Assembly: GCA_963815535.1 (NCBI GenBank)
Contig: CAWFGS010000001.1
Location: 186,001-250,000 of the forward strand
From: CAWFGS01 sp963815535
GTDB lineage: Bacteria > Pseudomonadota > Alphaproteobacteria > Sphingomonadales > Sphingomonadaceae
DNA length: 64,000 bases
Direction: 5' to 3'
How positions within the stretch are numbered: the first letter of the stretch is position 1; each line of letters starts with the position of its first letter. Below, piece after piece: positions 56,522-64,000 of the stretch. Under the pieces are notes generated by a model, which was given only the letters and a program-made list of their open reading frames with translations, did no database searches and was not told the origin of the DNA. The position numbers were made by a program, and so were the translations under genes.

Positions 56522-57049
56522 CTATTGCGTTTTATCCCGCACCCCTTCCAGCAAACGATCGTCGATCGTCTCGTCGCCATGCAGGACCGACACGTCCCCG
56601 GTCGTTTCCAGCACGACGGCCTTTACCTTGGACAGATCGAGGGCATTCGCTTCACGCAGCTTGGCGATCAGGTCCGATTGCGCGACCCGTTCGGACCGCA
56701 GCGCGGCCTCGCAGATTTCCCCATCCTTCATCAACAGCACCGGCTCGTTCTGCATCGCCGCCTCCACCGCGTCGGACGTCTTGCGAAGGCGCGCGGCCAC
56801 GTTTTGCGCCACGAACAGTCCGACCATGCCCGCCAGCGGTTGCACGAAACCGATCCAGTCGCCCGCCCCGGCCGCCGATGCCAGCAGCGAACCCAGCGCG
56901 ACCGTCATGATGAAATCGAAATTGGTCATTTTCGACAGCGACCGCAATCCGTTGATACGGATCAGCACCACCACCCACACGATGCCGACGAAAGCCAGCA
57001 CCGCCCCGCGAAGGAGCGCGTCGAACATCGGTGCATCATCGATCAACAT
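56522..57049 (-). CDS. DUF421 (YetF-like) membrane protein
   Basis: An intact 175 residues. Three N-terminal hydrophobic helices (about 8-28, 42-60, 65-85: ALLRGAVLAFVGIVWVVVLI; IMTVALGSLLASAAGAG; LAGMVGLFVAQNVAARL) and a cytoplasmic alpha/beta domain (VLLMKDGEICEAALRSERV; VKAVVLETTGDVSVLHGD) typical of DUF421. The family's function is not established; Bacillus members affect spore germination receptors' stability. Confidence 0.82.
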   Translation of the reverse strand: MLIDDAPMFDALLRGAVLAFVGIVWVVVLIRINGLRSLSKMTNFDFIMTVALGSLLASAAGAGDWIGFVQPLAGMVGLFVAQNVAARLRKTSDAVEAAMQNEPVLLMKDGEICEAALRSERVAQSDLIAKLREANALDLSKVKAVVLETTGDVSVLHGDETIDDRLLEGVRDKTQ

Positions 57050-57094
57050 GGGGTAATCAACATGGGCGAACCTTCCCGATGGAGCGGACGGTCG

Positions 57095-58976
57095 TCAAAC
57101 CGAATCTGCCCCGGCGATATGGCGTGATACGTTTTTGGCCAGAACATCCAGCGGCGCATTGCCGCCCAATATCACCGCATCGTTGAATGCCCTGAAATCG
57201 TACGCGTTCCCCAAAGCGGTCTGCGCCAAAGCGCGCTGACGCACGATTTCGCTGTGTCCGACCTTGTATCCGCATGCCTGCCCCGGCCAGCTGCAATAAC
57301 GATCGACTTCGCTTTCGACTTCCTGGCGTTTGGAGCCATTGCGAGTGACGAAGAAATCGACGGCCCGATCCCGGCTCCAGCGTTTGTGGTGCAGCCCGGT
57401 ATCGACCACCATACGGCACGCGCGAAAGGCGAGCGATTGCAGATAGCCCAGCCGACCCACCGCGAAATCGTCATATGCGCCCAGTTCGTCGGCGATCTGT
57501 TCGGCATATAATGCCCACCCTTCGGAAAAGGCGTTGAAAGCCAGGATCGATCGGATCAGCGGCAGGCGGTTGGAATATTCCCCCTCCCACACATGGCCGG
57601 GAATGGTTTCGTGAAACGTCAGATCGGCCAGATCGTATTTGCGATGCAGGTCGGTGGTGCGAAGGTTGATCCACATGCGGCCCGGAATCGACCCATCCTT
57701 GCTGCCCGCCCCGCCATAGGCGCCCGGTGCGCCGGGTTCCTCGGCCAGCGGCAGGCGGCGCACCTCCAGATTGGGATCGACCAACGTGCCGAATGCGCGT
57801 GGCATCTGGCGGCGGATCCAATCGATGCGGTCCTGAATGAACGCCATGATCTGCGCGCGCCCCGGATCGCCTTCCGCGAATTTGTATCGCGGATCGGCGG
57901 ACAGCGCCTGCATCCGTTCGCCGACGGTTCCGGTGGTGTAGCCGATCGAACGCAGGATGGGGTCCATCCGGTCATGCAATTGCGCCAGTTCCTCCAGCCC
58001 GCTTTCGTGAACTTCGTCAGGTGTTTGCGTGGTGGTGGTGCTGGCGCGCAAGGCCCAGTCATACCATTCATCGCCATCGGGTTGGGCCCACATGCCGGGA
58101 TCGGCGGAAGCGACGCGGCGCTGTTCCTGCAATTCGGCCAACTGCCCGACCAACGCGCCCGCAATCGGCCCGCGAACCGTATCGGCCACCCCGTCGGCCA
58201 GTCCACGCTCGCGCTGTCGGAAAGGCCCGCTTCGCCCAGGCGGCGACGGAAATCGCCGGCGAACAAAGCGCCCGATGTCGCGTCCGCAATCGTGCGTTCC
58301 ATTTGCGCGATCGCCTTGTCGAGCAGGAAATCGGGCGGGACCACACCCTTGTCGCGCGCGTTCATCATCCGGCCCAATTCCCCATCCAGGACGTCGGGAA
58401 CGATCTCCAGCCGGTCGGCGAATGCCTGCGCGTCGTCGGCATCGTTCAATGGGATGGGTGCTGTCCATGAAACGCGGCAGGTCGAGATAGCTGCCGACAT
58501 TCTGAATTACGACATAGGGGGCGTTGCGCCAGCTGCCGACGGCAACGTCGCCATAGGGAAGGGCGAACCCGTCCAGCGCAGTGCGGTATGCGCTGTCGAC
58601 CACTTCGAAACTGGTGCGGGTGTCCGCATCCATCGCGCCGGTATCGACGGCGCGAATACGGGCGAGATCGGCGCGCAAAGTCGCCGCATAGGCATCCTGT
58701 CCGGCTTGCGACTGATCTTCCAACCGGCTGCGAAGATCGGCGTAATTGTCCGCATCGACGCCCAGCCCCGTCGCGCGTTCGGGTTCGTGTGCCAGCAGAT
58801 TATATGCGATGTCGTCCAGCAACGCCGCGCCATCCGCGTCCGGCGAAGCTGTCGCAACCTGCGCGCCGATGGAGCGTGCATCCCGCGATCGCAAAGGCGG
58901 ATGCGGTCCCGCCCAATCCCAGCAAAGTCTGTCGGCGAGTAACGGGCGAGGCGCTGATTGGCGAGGTGCTATGCAT
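57095..58976 (-). CDS. DUF885 family Tat-exported putative metallopeptidase (frameshifted)
   Basis: Start ATG 58976 with a twin-arginine signal (VTRRQTLLGLGG) and a lipobox-like AIAGC, so it is probably exported by Tat. The DUF885 body contains the zinc-binding motif TFHETIPGHVWEGEYSNRLP (HExxPGH) with a second Glu in FSEGWALYAEQIADELG. Frame changes near 58880, 58450 and 58200. DUF885 proteins are related to M32/M2-like gluzincins and some are carboxypeptidases; the substrate is unknown. Confidence 0.8.
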
Positions 58977-59054
58977 TCGCCGGGGTGTGGCAATCGGCGG
59001 GATGCCTGTCAAACAGACTTCCCGCCCGATCGCCGTTTTCGAACCTTTACCGTA

Positions 59055-59444
59055 TCAGTCGAGGAATTCGGCCGGAACCTTGCCGCCGTTCTTCGACAGT
59101 TCCTTCATCGTGCGGCGGTGCAGCCAGTTGTTTTCGTTGGCCGTGCCGGAATAATTGGTATCGCCCAGTTCGTTCGCCAGTTCTTTCCGGTTTTCGAAAC
59201 TGGCATCGACGCCGATCAGTTTCATCAGATCGACGATGGAGGTGCGCCAGTTCAATTTGTCCGCACCGGGCATCGCGTCGAGCTGCTTTTCGACATCGAC
59301 TGCCGACTTGACGCCGCCGACGGGGGTGTTGCCGGCGGGCGGCGCGGTGGGGGAGGCGAGGCCGGGATTGATGGGCTTCTTCGCAGCTTTGGCGGAATCG
59401 TCCTTGCCGAAAATGGCCTGCTTGATCGAACTGAAAATACCCAT
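59055..59444 (-). CDS. DUF3597 domain protein
   Basis: An intact 129 residues. N-terminal MGIFSSIKQAIFGKDD, a Pro/Ala-rich spacer to about residue 45, then the DUF3597 helical domain (DVEKQLDAMPGADKLNWRTS; IVDLMKLIGVDASFENRKEL; NNWLHRRTMKELSKNGG). No signal peptide. The family is small, alphaproteobacterial-rich and of unknown function. Confidence 0.75.
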   Translation of the reverse strand: MGIFSSIKQAIFGKDDSAKAAKKPINPGLASPTAPPAGNTPVGGVKSAVDVEKQLDAMPGADKLNWRTSIVDLMKLIGVDASFENRKELANELGDTNYSGTANENNWLHRRTMKELSKNGGKVPAEFLD

Positions 59445-59593
59445 GAATGCTCTCCCGACGCGTGAAACCGAATGGACGGGCGCGCCGAACCCGTGTGGCC
59501 TATCAACCGCCGGCCTTCTCGCCGGTTCCGCGCAGCCGCGCCGTCTTGCGTCGATGGGTGGATTTACCGGCCGGCGTGCCTTATTGCGGCGTC

Positions 59594-59794
59594 ATGTCGA
59601 TCGTGCTGTCCATTCTCGTGCTGGCTGCGCTCGCTTTGTTGGCGGGTGCATATTATCTGTGGCGACAGGGCGGGCACGAACGCCAGGCGTTTTTGATGGT
59701 GGTTCTGGCGATCGTCGCGGCGGCGAACGTCGCGATCTGGACCGTTCCGGATGCGGAGGGGACGTCTCCCCTCCAGCAAGTCGGCGATCGATAG
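59594..59794 (+). CDS. Small two-helix membrane protein, unknown
   Basis: 66 residues from ATG 59594. Two hydrophobic segments (VLSILVLAALALLAGAYYLW; FLMVVLAIVAAANVAIWTV) separated by a charged turn (RQGGHERQ), then a short polar tail. I recognise no family. It is convergent with the TonB-like gene, ending 7 bases from its stop. Upstream sequence has no strong ribosome site. Confidence 0.5.
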   Translation: MSIVLSILVLAALALLAGAYYLWRQGGHERQAFLMVVLAIVAAANVAIWTVPDAEGTSPLQQVGDR

Positions 59795-59801
59795 GCGGTT
59801 T

Positions 59802-60515
59802 TTAACGTGGCAGCGTCCACTGCACGGCCCCGCGATATGTTCCGGTGGTCTTTGCACCGGTATCGTCTTTCGCCGGGTTGAAGCGGGCGCGTTTGGTCAC
59901 CAGCGCGCAGGTTGCCTGATCCAGTGCGGCGTGGCCGCTCGACGCAGTGATGGCGCAATCCGTCACTCGTCCGCGCGCGCTCAATTGCAGGCGGAACCGG
60001 GCGATGCCGGTCAGTTCTTCATTCGCCCAGCGTGACTTGTAATCGCGATCGGTGATCCAGCCGCCGGGATCGTTGCTGGGGCGGGCCGCCACGGGATCGA
60101 CGCGGGGGACGGTGGGTATATCGGGCACGATGTTCGGCAGCGGTGTCAGCGTGCCGCCTGCGCCCGCAATCGGGCCGTCCCCGCCGCGCATAACGATCGG
60201 TGCGTCGATATCGGGCAAGGTAACTTCCGCGATGGACCGGTCCGGCTGCGGTGTAAGGGCCAGTTTCGGCATCGGTGCGCTGACGGGCGGTTTGATCGGC
60301 ACGGTGCTGTCGATATTGGGTGCGGGCGTGGGCGGCGGTGGCGGTATCGTCGGCAGCGGGATCGTGATCGCCGGCAGATTCTTATCGACGAATTCGGTAA
60401 AGACGCCCGGCGCCAGCCCGGTCACCAGCCCGTACCCGACGATCGCATGAATGCCCAACACCGCCGCGACTACGCCGGGGCGGGCCGTCAGCGAATTTCG
60501 GTTACTGTACGCCAT
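59802..60515 (-). CDS. TonB-family energy transducer
   Basis: 237 residues from ATG 60515. One N-terminal membrane anchor (VVAAVLGIHAIVGYGLVTGL), a Pro-rich periplasmic spacer (LPTIPPPPPTPAPN onward, about 50-120), and a C-terminal TonB domain (IARFRLQLSARGRVTDCAIT; FNPAKDDTGAKTTGTYRGAV). It would couple the proton-motive force to TonB-dependent outer-membrane receptors. ExbB/ExbD are not adjacent. A palindrome lies 53 bases upstream. Confidence 0.88.
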   Translation of the reverse strand: MAYSNRNSLTARPGVVAAVLGIHAIVGYGLVTGLAPGVFTEFVDKNLPAITIPLPTIPPPPPTPAPNIDSTVPIKPPVSAPMPKLALTPQPDRSIAEVTLPDIDAPIVMRGGDGPIAGAGGTLTPLPNIVPDIPTVPRVDPVAARPSNDPGGWITDRDYKSRWANEELTGIARFRLQLSARGRVTDCAITASSGHAALDQATCALVTKRARFNPAKDDTGAKTTGTYRGAVQWTLPR

Positions 60516-60567
60516 TGCATCTCTCCTAAGACAACGCGCATGGTTTTCCATGTCGCGTCAGTAGGAT

Positions 60568-60580
60568 GATACAACGTATC
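60568..60580. promoter_or_regulatory. 13-bp palindrome upstream of the TonB-like gene
   Basis: GATACAACGTATC is a perfect inverted repeat (GATAC, 3-base centre, GTATC) about 53 bases before the TonB-like start. Metal-responsive control of tonB genes is common, so a Fur- or Zur-type operator is possible. The 116 bases from here to the hydrolase stop are A/T-richer than average but show nothing else. Confidence 0.35.
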
Positions 60581-60696
60581 TGAGCGAATGCAAGTCTGGC
60601 AGGATTCGCGTAACGGCAACCGCCGCCGATTACGCCCATTTAACCAGCTGCAAACTACCCATTCCGGTAAATCGCAGCCGGTTCATTCAGGCGCAT

Positions 60697-61350
60697 TTAT
60701 CGAATGGTGCATTCCGGGCTCAATCGGAAATCGAGGTAATTGTCGACCGATGCCATCAATTCCGCCTGCTCGTTTTCGAAGAAGTGATTGGCGCGCGGGA
60801 TTTCCTCGTGGTGGATGGTGATGTGCTTTTGCGTCCGCAATTTATCGACCAGCTTCTGCACCGCGATCGGCTGCACCACGGTATCCGCGGTCCCCTGAAT
60901 GAAGATACCGCTGGCGGGGCAAGGCGCGAGGAAGCTGAAATCGTACATGTTGGCGGGCGGCGCAATGGATATGAAGCCGCGCACTTCGGGGCGGCGCATC
61001 AGCAATTGCATCCCGATCAGTGCGCCGAAACTGACGCCGGCAACCCAGGTCGTCTGCGCTTCGGGATGGATGGATTGCACCCAGTCCAATGCGGAGGCCG
61101 CATCGCTCAATTCGCCCACGCCGTTGTCGAAACTGCCCTGGCTGCGGCCCACGCCCCTGAAATTGAAGCGCAGCACGGCAAAACCGCGATCGACGAAAGT
61201 CTTGTACAGCCGCTGCGTAATCTGTTCGTTCATGGTTCCGCCGCCCTGGGGGTGCGGGTGCATGATCATCGCGACGGGTGCGCGGGGTGGGGCGGGGTTG
61301 TAACGACCTTCGAGGCGGCCTTCGGGGCCGGGAAAAATAACGGACGGCAT
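60697..61350 (-). CDS. Alpha/beta hydrolase
   Basis: An intact 217 residues. The oxyanion region is MIMHPHPQGGGTMNEQIT; VLRFNFRGVGRSQGSFD is typical of dienelactone-hydrolase-like and CocE/YqiA-type folds; the nucleophile elbow is VAGVSFGALIG (Ser in G-x-S-x-G); the Asp is in IQGTADTVV and the His in PRANHFF. No signal peptide. The substrate is unknown. It is divergent from the cysteine desulfurase pair, a linkage I recall in other sphingomonads. Confidence 0.85.
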   Translation of the reverse strand: MPSVIFPGPEGRLEGRYNPAPPRAPVAMIMHPHPQGGGTMNEQITQRLYKTFVDRGFAVLRFNFRGVGRSQGSFDNGVGELSDAASALDWVQSIHPEAQTTWVAGVSFGALIGMQLLMRRPEVRGFISIAPPANMYDFSFLAPCPASGIFIQGTADTVVQPIAVQKLVDKLRTQKHITIHHEEIPRANHFFENEQAELMASVDNYLDFRLSPECTIR

Positions 61351-61449
61351 GGGATGGACCTGTCATAGAAGCGCGAACGCGCGGGTGGCGCGCCGTGGCA
61401 CGCGGCCTATATAGTGCGCGCACGCCGTTTCGCAATTGCGGTAACCATA

Positions 61450-62514
61450 TTGGACGAACCGATCCCGACCCGAATATATCTCGACCATGCCGCCACCACC
61501 CCGCTGCGCCCTCAGGCACGCGCGGCAATGGAGGAAGGGTTCGCGATCTGGGCCAATCCATCCAGCCCCCACGCCCCCGGCCGCAAGGCGAAAGCGGCGC
61601 TGGAAGATGCCCGCGAACGGGTTGCGCGTGCGCTGGGGTGGGACGGGGAGGTGATTTTCACCAGCGGCGCGAGCGAGGCGCTGGCGCTCGCCTTCGGTCA
61701 AGCGCAGGTGGGCCGGCGGATCGTCACGACTGTCGAACATGATGCCGTGATCCGCGCCGCTGCGGAACATACGACCGTCGCCATTTTGGATGGTCGGGTC
61801 GCTGCCGATGAACTGGCGGCGGTGCTGGCTGACGGCGGACCGGCGCTGGTTGCAGTGCAGGCGGTCAATTCGGAAACCGGAACCTGCGTGCTGATGGACG
61901 GGGACGATGCCCTGCCGACCATTGTGCGCGATGCGGGATCGCTGCTGCTGTCCGACTGTTCGCAATCCGCCGGCAAACTGCCGCTGCCCGATGCGGATAT
62001 GGCGGTGGTGTCGGCGCATAAGCTGGGCGGCCCGATCGGGATCGGCGCTCTGCTGGTGCGCGATTTCGCGATGCTGCGACCCACCGGCGGGCATGAGCGC
62101 GGTTATCGCGGGGGGACGGAAAACCTGCCCGGCGCGCTCGGTTTCGCAGCCGCGCTGGAAGCGGGCGGGTACGACAGCTGGGCGACGACCGAACGGCAAC
62201 GCGCTGCTTTCCGGGATGCCTTGGGCGAAAGTGGAACACTCATTGCGCCGGGGCGGCAATGTTCGCACATCGTGTCCATCGCTGCGCCGAAGTTAAGCGC
62301 CACCGCGGCGTTGATCCGGCTGGATGCGATGGGATTTGCGGTTTCGGCAGGCAGCGCCTGTTCGTCGGGCACGATGAAACGCAGCACGGCGCTGGCGGGC
62401 TTCGGGATCGAACCCGATATCGCCGATCGTGCCATTCGCGTCAGTGCGGGCTGGTCCACGACCGCGCTGGAACTGGAACGCTTCGTCGAGGCATGGGATA
62501 CGCTCAATCGATGA
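61450..62514 (+). CDS. Cysteine desulfurase, NifS/IscS type (first copy)
   Basis: 354 residues. PLP enzyme taking sulfur from cysteine for Fe-S clusters. RIYLDHAATTPLRPQARAAM at the start, PSSPHAPGRKAK, VEHDAV (catalytic His), SAHKLGGPIG (PLP Lys) and the sulfur-carrying Cys in SAGSACSSGTMKRS. The start is uncertain: TTG 61450 (LDEPIPTRIYLD) or a GTG nearby, since no ATG suits. Its stop overlaps the next gene's ATG (ATGA). Confidence 0.85.
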   Translation: MDEPIPTRIYLDHAATTPLRPQARAAMEEGFAIWANPSSPHAPGRKAKAALEDARERVARALGWDGEVIFTSGASEALALAFGQAQVGRRIVTTVEHDAVIRAAAEHTTVAILDGRVAADELAAVLADGGPALVAVQAVNSETGTCVLMDGDDALPTIVRDAGSLLLSDCSQSAGKLPLPDADMAVVSAHKLGGPIGIGALLVRDFAMLRPTGGHERGYRGGTENLPGALGFAAALEAGGYDSWATTERQRAAFRDALGESGTLIAPGRQCSHIVSIAAPKLSATAALIRLDAMGFAVSAGSACSSGTMKRSTALAGFGIEPDIADRAIRVSAGWSTTALELERFVEAWDTLNR

Positions 62515-63599
62515 TATACCTCGATTATCAGGCGACCACGCCGCTTGCACCCGAAGCGCGCGACGCGATGTTGGCATGGCTGGACGGGCCGGAGGGGTCC
62601 GGGTTCGGCAATCCGCATTCCGCGCATAGGATGGGCCGGAAAGCGGGTGCGGCAGTCGATTTGGCGCGGGAGCGGGTCGCGGCACTGTTCCCACCGGGCG
62701 GACGTGTCATCTTCACCAGCGGCGCGACCGAAGCAGTCAATCTGGCGATGCGCGGCAGCCGGTCCGATCATGGCGACACCGGCATCGCGGTTGCCGCCAC
62801 CGAACATGCCTGCGTGCTCGACACCGCGAAGGATATGCGCGCGAAGGTCACGGTCATCCCGGTCGACGAATCCGGCATCGCCGATCCCGACGCGGATTTG
62901 CCCGCTGGCATCCGCCTGATCGCGGTGATGCAGGTCAATAACGAAATCGGGACGATCCAACCGACGATCGACTGGCGGCGACGCGCCAAAAGCATGAACG
63001 CGCTGTACCTGTGCGACGCGGTGCAGGCGGGCGGAAAACTGGCCGTGGCGGGCGCGGATATGGTGACGCTTTCGGCGCATAAGCTGCACGGGCCGAAGGG
63101 CATCGGCGCATTGTGGGTGCGCGACGGGGTGGAACTGACGCCGCAGCAAACCGGCGGCGGTCAGGAAAGCGATCTGCGTTCCGGCACTCTCAGCCCGGCG
63201 CTGTGTGCGGGTTTCGGTGCGGCGGCGAAGCTGGCGGCGGAGCGCATGGCGCAGGACGCCGTGCATATCGAAACATTGTGGCAGGCCGCGCTGGACCTGT
63301 TCGGCGGTTGGACGTTGAACGGGGGCAGGGATGCACGTTGGCACGGCAATCTCAACATTCGCCGCGATGGGCTGGATGTGAACCGCCTGATGTCGGACGT
63401 GCGGAATGTGTGCTTTTCCGCCGGTTCCGCCTGTGCCAGCGGGTCGGGGCGGGCAAGCCATGTGCTGAAAGCCATCGGCCTGACCGGTGAACAGGCCAAC
63501 GGTTCGATCAGGCTGGGATTTGGGCGATACACCACGATGGACGATATCGAACGGGCCGCCGCCGCTATCAATCGCGGCGCTGCGGAACAGGGCGTATGA
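62511..63599 (+). CDS. Cysteine desulfurase, NifS/IscS type (second copy)
   Basis: 362 residues from ATG 62511. MIYLDYQATTPLAPEARDAM, GNPHSAHRMGRKA, TEHACVLDTAKDM (catalytic His), LSAHKLHGPKGIGALWVRDG (PLP Lys), GGGQESDLRSGTLSP and the active Cys in SAGSACASGSGRASHVL. Fully intact and closer to canonical IscS than the first copy. It overlaps both neighbours by ATGA, so the two desulfurases and the ferredoxin form one unit. Confidence 0.9.
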   Translation: MIYLDYQATTPLAPEARDAMLAWLDGPEGSGFGNPHSAHRMGRKAGAAVDLARERVAALFPPGGRVIFTSGATEAVNLAMRGSRSDHGDTGIAVAATEHACVLDTAKDMRAKVTVIPVDESGIADPDADLPAGIRLIAVMQVNNEIGTIQPTIDWRRRAKSMNALYLCDAVQAGGKLAVAGADMVTLSAHKLHGPKGIGALWVRDGVELTPQQTGGGQESDLRSGTLSPALCAGFGAAAKLAAERMAQDAVHIETLWQAALDLFGGWTLNGGRDARWHGNLNIRRDGLDVNRLMSDVRNVCFSAGSACASGSGRASHVLKAIGLTGEQANGSIRLGFGRYTTMDDIERAAAAINRGAAEQGV

Positions 63600-63931
63600 C
63601 CATCGCCGTTCATATCACTGCCGCCGATGGAACGGTGTTTCAGGCGACCGGCGAAAGCGGCGTCAGCCTGTTGCGCGCGGCGCAGGCGGCGGGGGCCGCG
63701 TTGGAGGGGACATGCGAAGGCCAGATGGCCTGTTCGACTTGCCATGTCATCGTGGCCGCGCGCTGGTTCGACCGGTTGGCCGACGCGTCGGAGGAGGAGG
63801 AGGATATGCTCGACCTCGCCGCCGGGGTCGCCCGGACCAGCCGCCTCGCATGCCAGATTGCGCTAACGCCCGCGCTGGACGGTCTGGAGGTAACCATACC
63901 CCCGGACCGCCACGATATGTCGCGCGGGTAG
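63596..63931 (+). CDS. [2Fe-2S] ferredoxin, Fdx/adrenodoxin type
   Basis: 111 residues. Cluster ligands: Cys40, Cys46 and Cys49 in GTCEGQMACSTCHV, and the fourth in SRLACQI (about residue 86). The C-x5-C-x2-C spacing is that of ISC-type ferredoxins that supply electrons for Fe-S assembly. It overlaps the second desulfurase stop, in keeping with that role. The acidic stretch EEEEDMLD is family-typical. Confidence 0.92.
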   Translation: MTIAVHITAADGTVFQATGESGVSLLRAAQAAGAALEGTCEGQMACSTCHVIVAARWFDRLADASEEEEDMLDLAAGVARTSRLACQIALTPALDGLEVTIPPDRHDMSRG

Positions 63932-63935
63932 CGCC

Positions 63936-64000
63936 CTATTTCTTCAGCATCGCGATCAGCGCGTTGGAAAATGCCGGAATGTCATCGGGATTGCGGCTGG
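63936..64000 (-). CDS. C-terminal end of an unidentified protein
   Basis: A frame reading leftward from the window edge ends at TAG 63938-63936 with residues NPDDIPAFSNALIAMLKK, 4 bases from the ferredoxin stop on the other strand. The stretch looks like a genuine protein C-terminus, convergent with the fdx unit, but is too short to name. Confidence 0.4.
   Translation of the reverse strand, partial: SRNPDDIPAFSNALIAMLKK

Overview
The window comes from a GC-rich alphaproteobacterial chromosome, most likely a sphingomonad (Sphingomonadales). The evidence is the gene set and order: a cobA-DUF2849-cysI-DUF934-cysH sulfur operon, a ChvI-ChvG-HprK-RapZ-PTS cluster facing pckA, and serC-serA followed by hisZ and purA. 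It is almost wholly core chromosome. I found no prophage, insertion sequence, CRISPR array or plasmid gene. Two tRNA genes are present, Thr(UGU) and Val(UAC).

Layout. 0-9 kb: the 3' end of ftsZ, a TPR/SPOR protein, YbjN, proC, a Bax-inhibitor-1 membrane protein with a clear terminator, a lipoprotein, obgE, proB and a coupled SDR. 9-17 kb: on the minus strand, the sulfur assimilation operon, then sseA-metC-mscS, then a proline-rich membrane protein. 18-24.6 kb: queF, DUF1499, a CDP-alcohol phosphatidyltransferase, a NupC nucleoside transporter, a VTT-membrane/flavin-disulfide reductase fusion, a second flavoprotein and tRNA-Thr. 24.7-28 kb: a coupled glycosyltransferase-rarA-DUF429-like set. 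28-36 kb: serC with a probable RNA leader, serA, hisZ, an aldo/keto reductase, purA, an L,D-transpeptidase and a winged-helix regulator. 36-40 kb: a Met8-like siroheme gene, then argH-lptM-lysA on the minus strand with a TlpA-like lipoprotein diverging from argH. 40-50 kb: tRNA-Val, asparaginase, an MDR enzyme, truA, fmt, recR, def, a Cys-rich four-helix protein, rmuC and a SpoU methyltransferase. 49-56 kb: the envelope-stress/PTS(Ntr) operon and pckA. 56-64 kb: DUF937, DUF421, DUF885 and DUF3597 proteins, a TonB-like protein, a hydrolase, two tandem cysteine desulfurases and a ferredoxin.

Many conserved single-copy genes (proC, obgE, proB, cysI, cobA, metC, rarA, lysA, rapZ, chvG, chvI, pckA and others) are broken by one-base frameshifts, yet each continues cleanly in another frame. 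Several breaks sit in short G or C runs. I read this as indel error in the sequence, not gene decay, and annotate each such gene over its full reconstructed span. Coordinates near frameshifts can be off by a few bases.

Themes. Sulfur and Fe-S metabolism recurs (cysH, cysI, cobA, Met8, sseA, metC, two NifS-like enzymes, Fdx). Many operons are tightly coupled by ATGA or TGATG overlaps. The most striking non-coding signal is four TTGACC direct repeats at an exact 11-bp period between chvI and pckA, the architecture expected for an OmpR/PhoB-family regulator such as ChvI.
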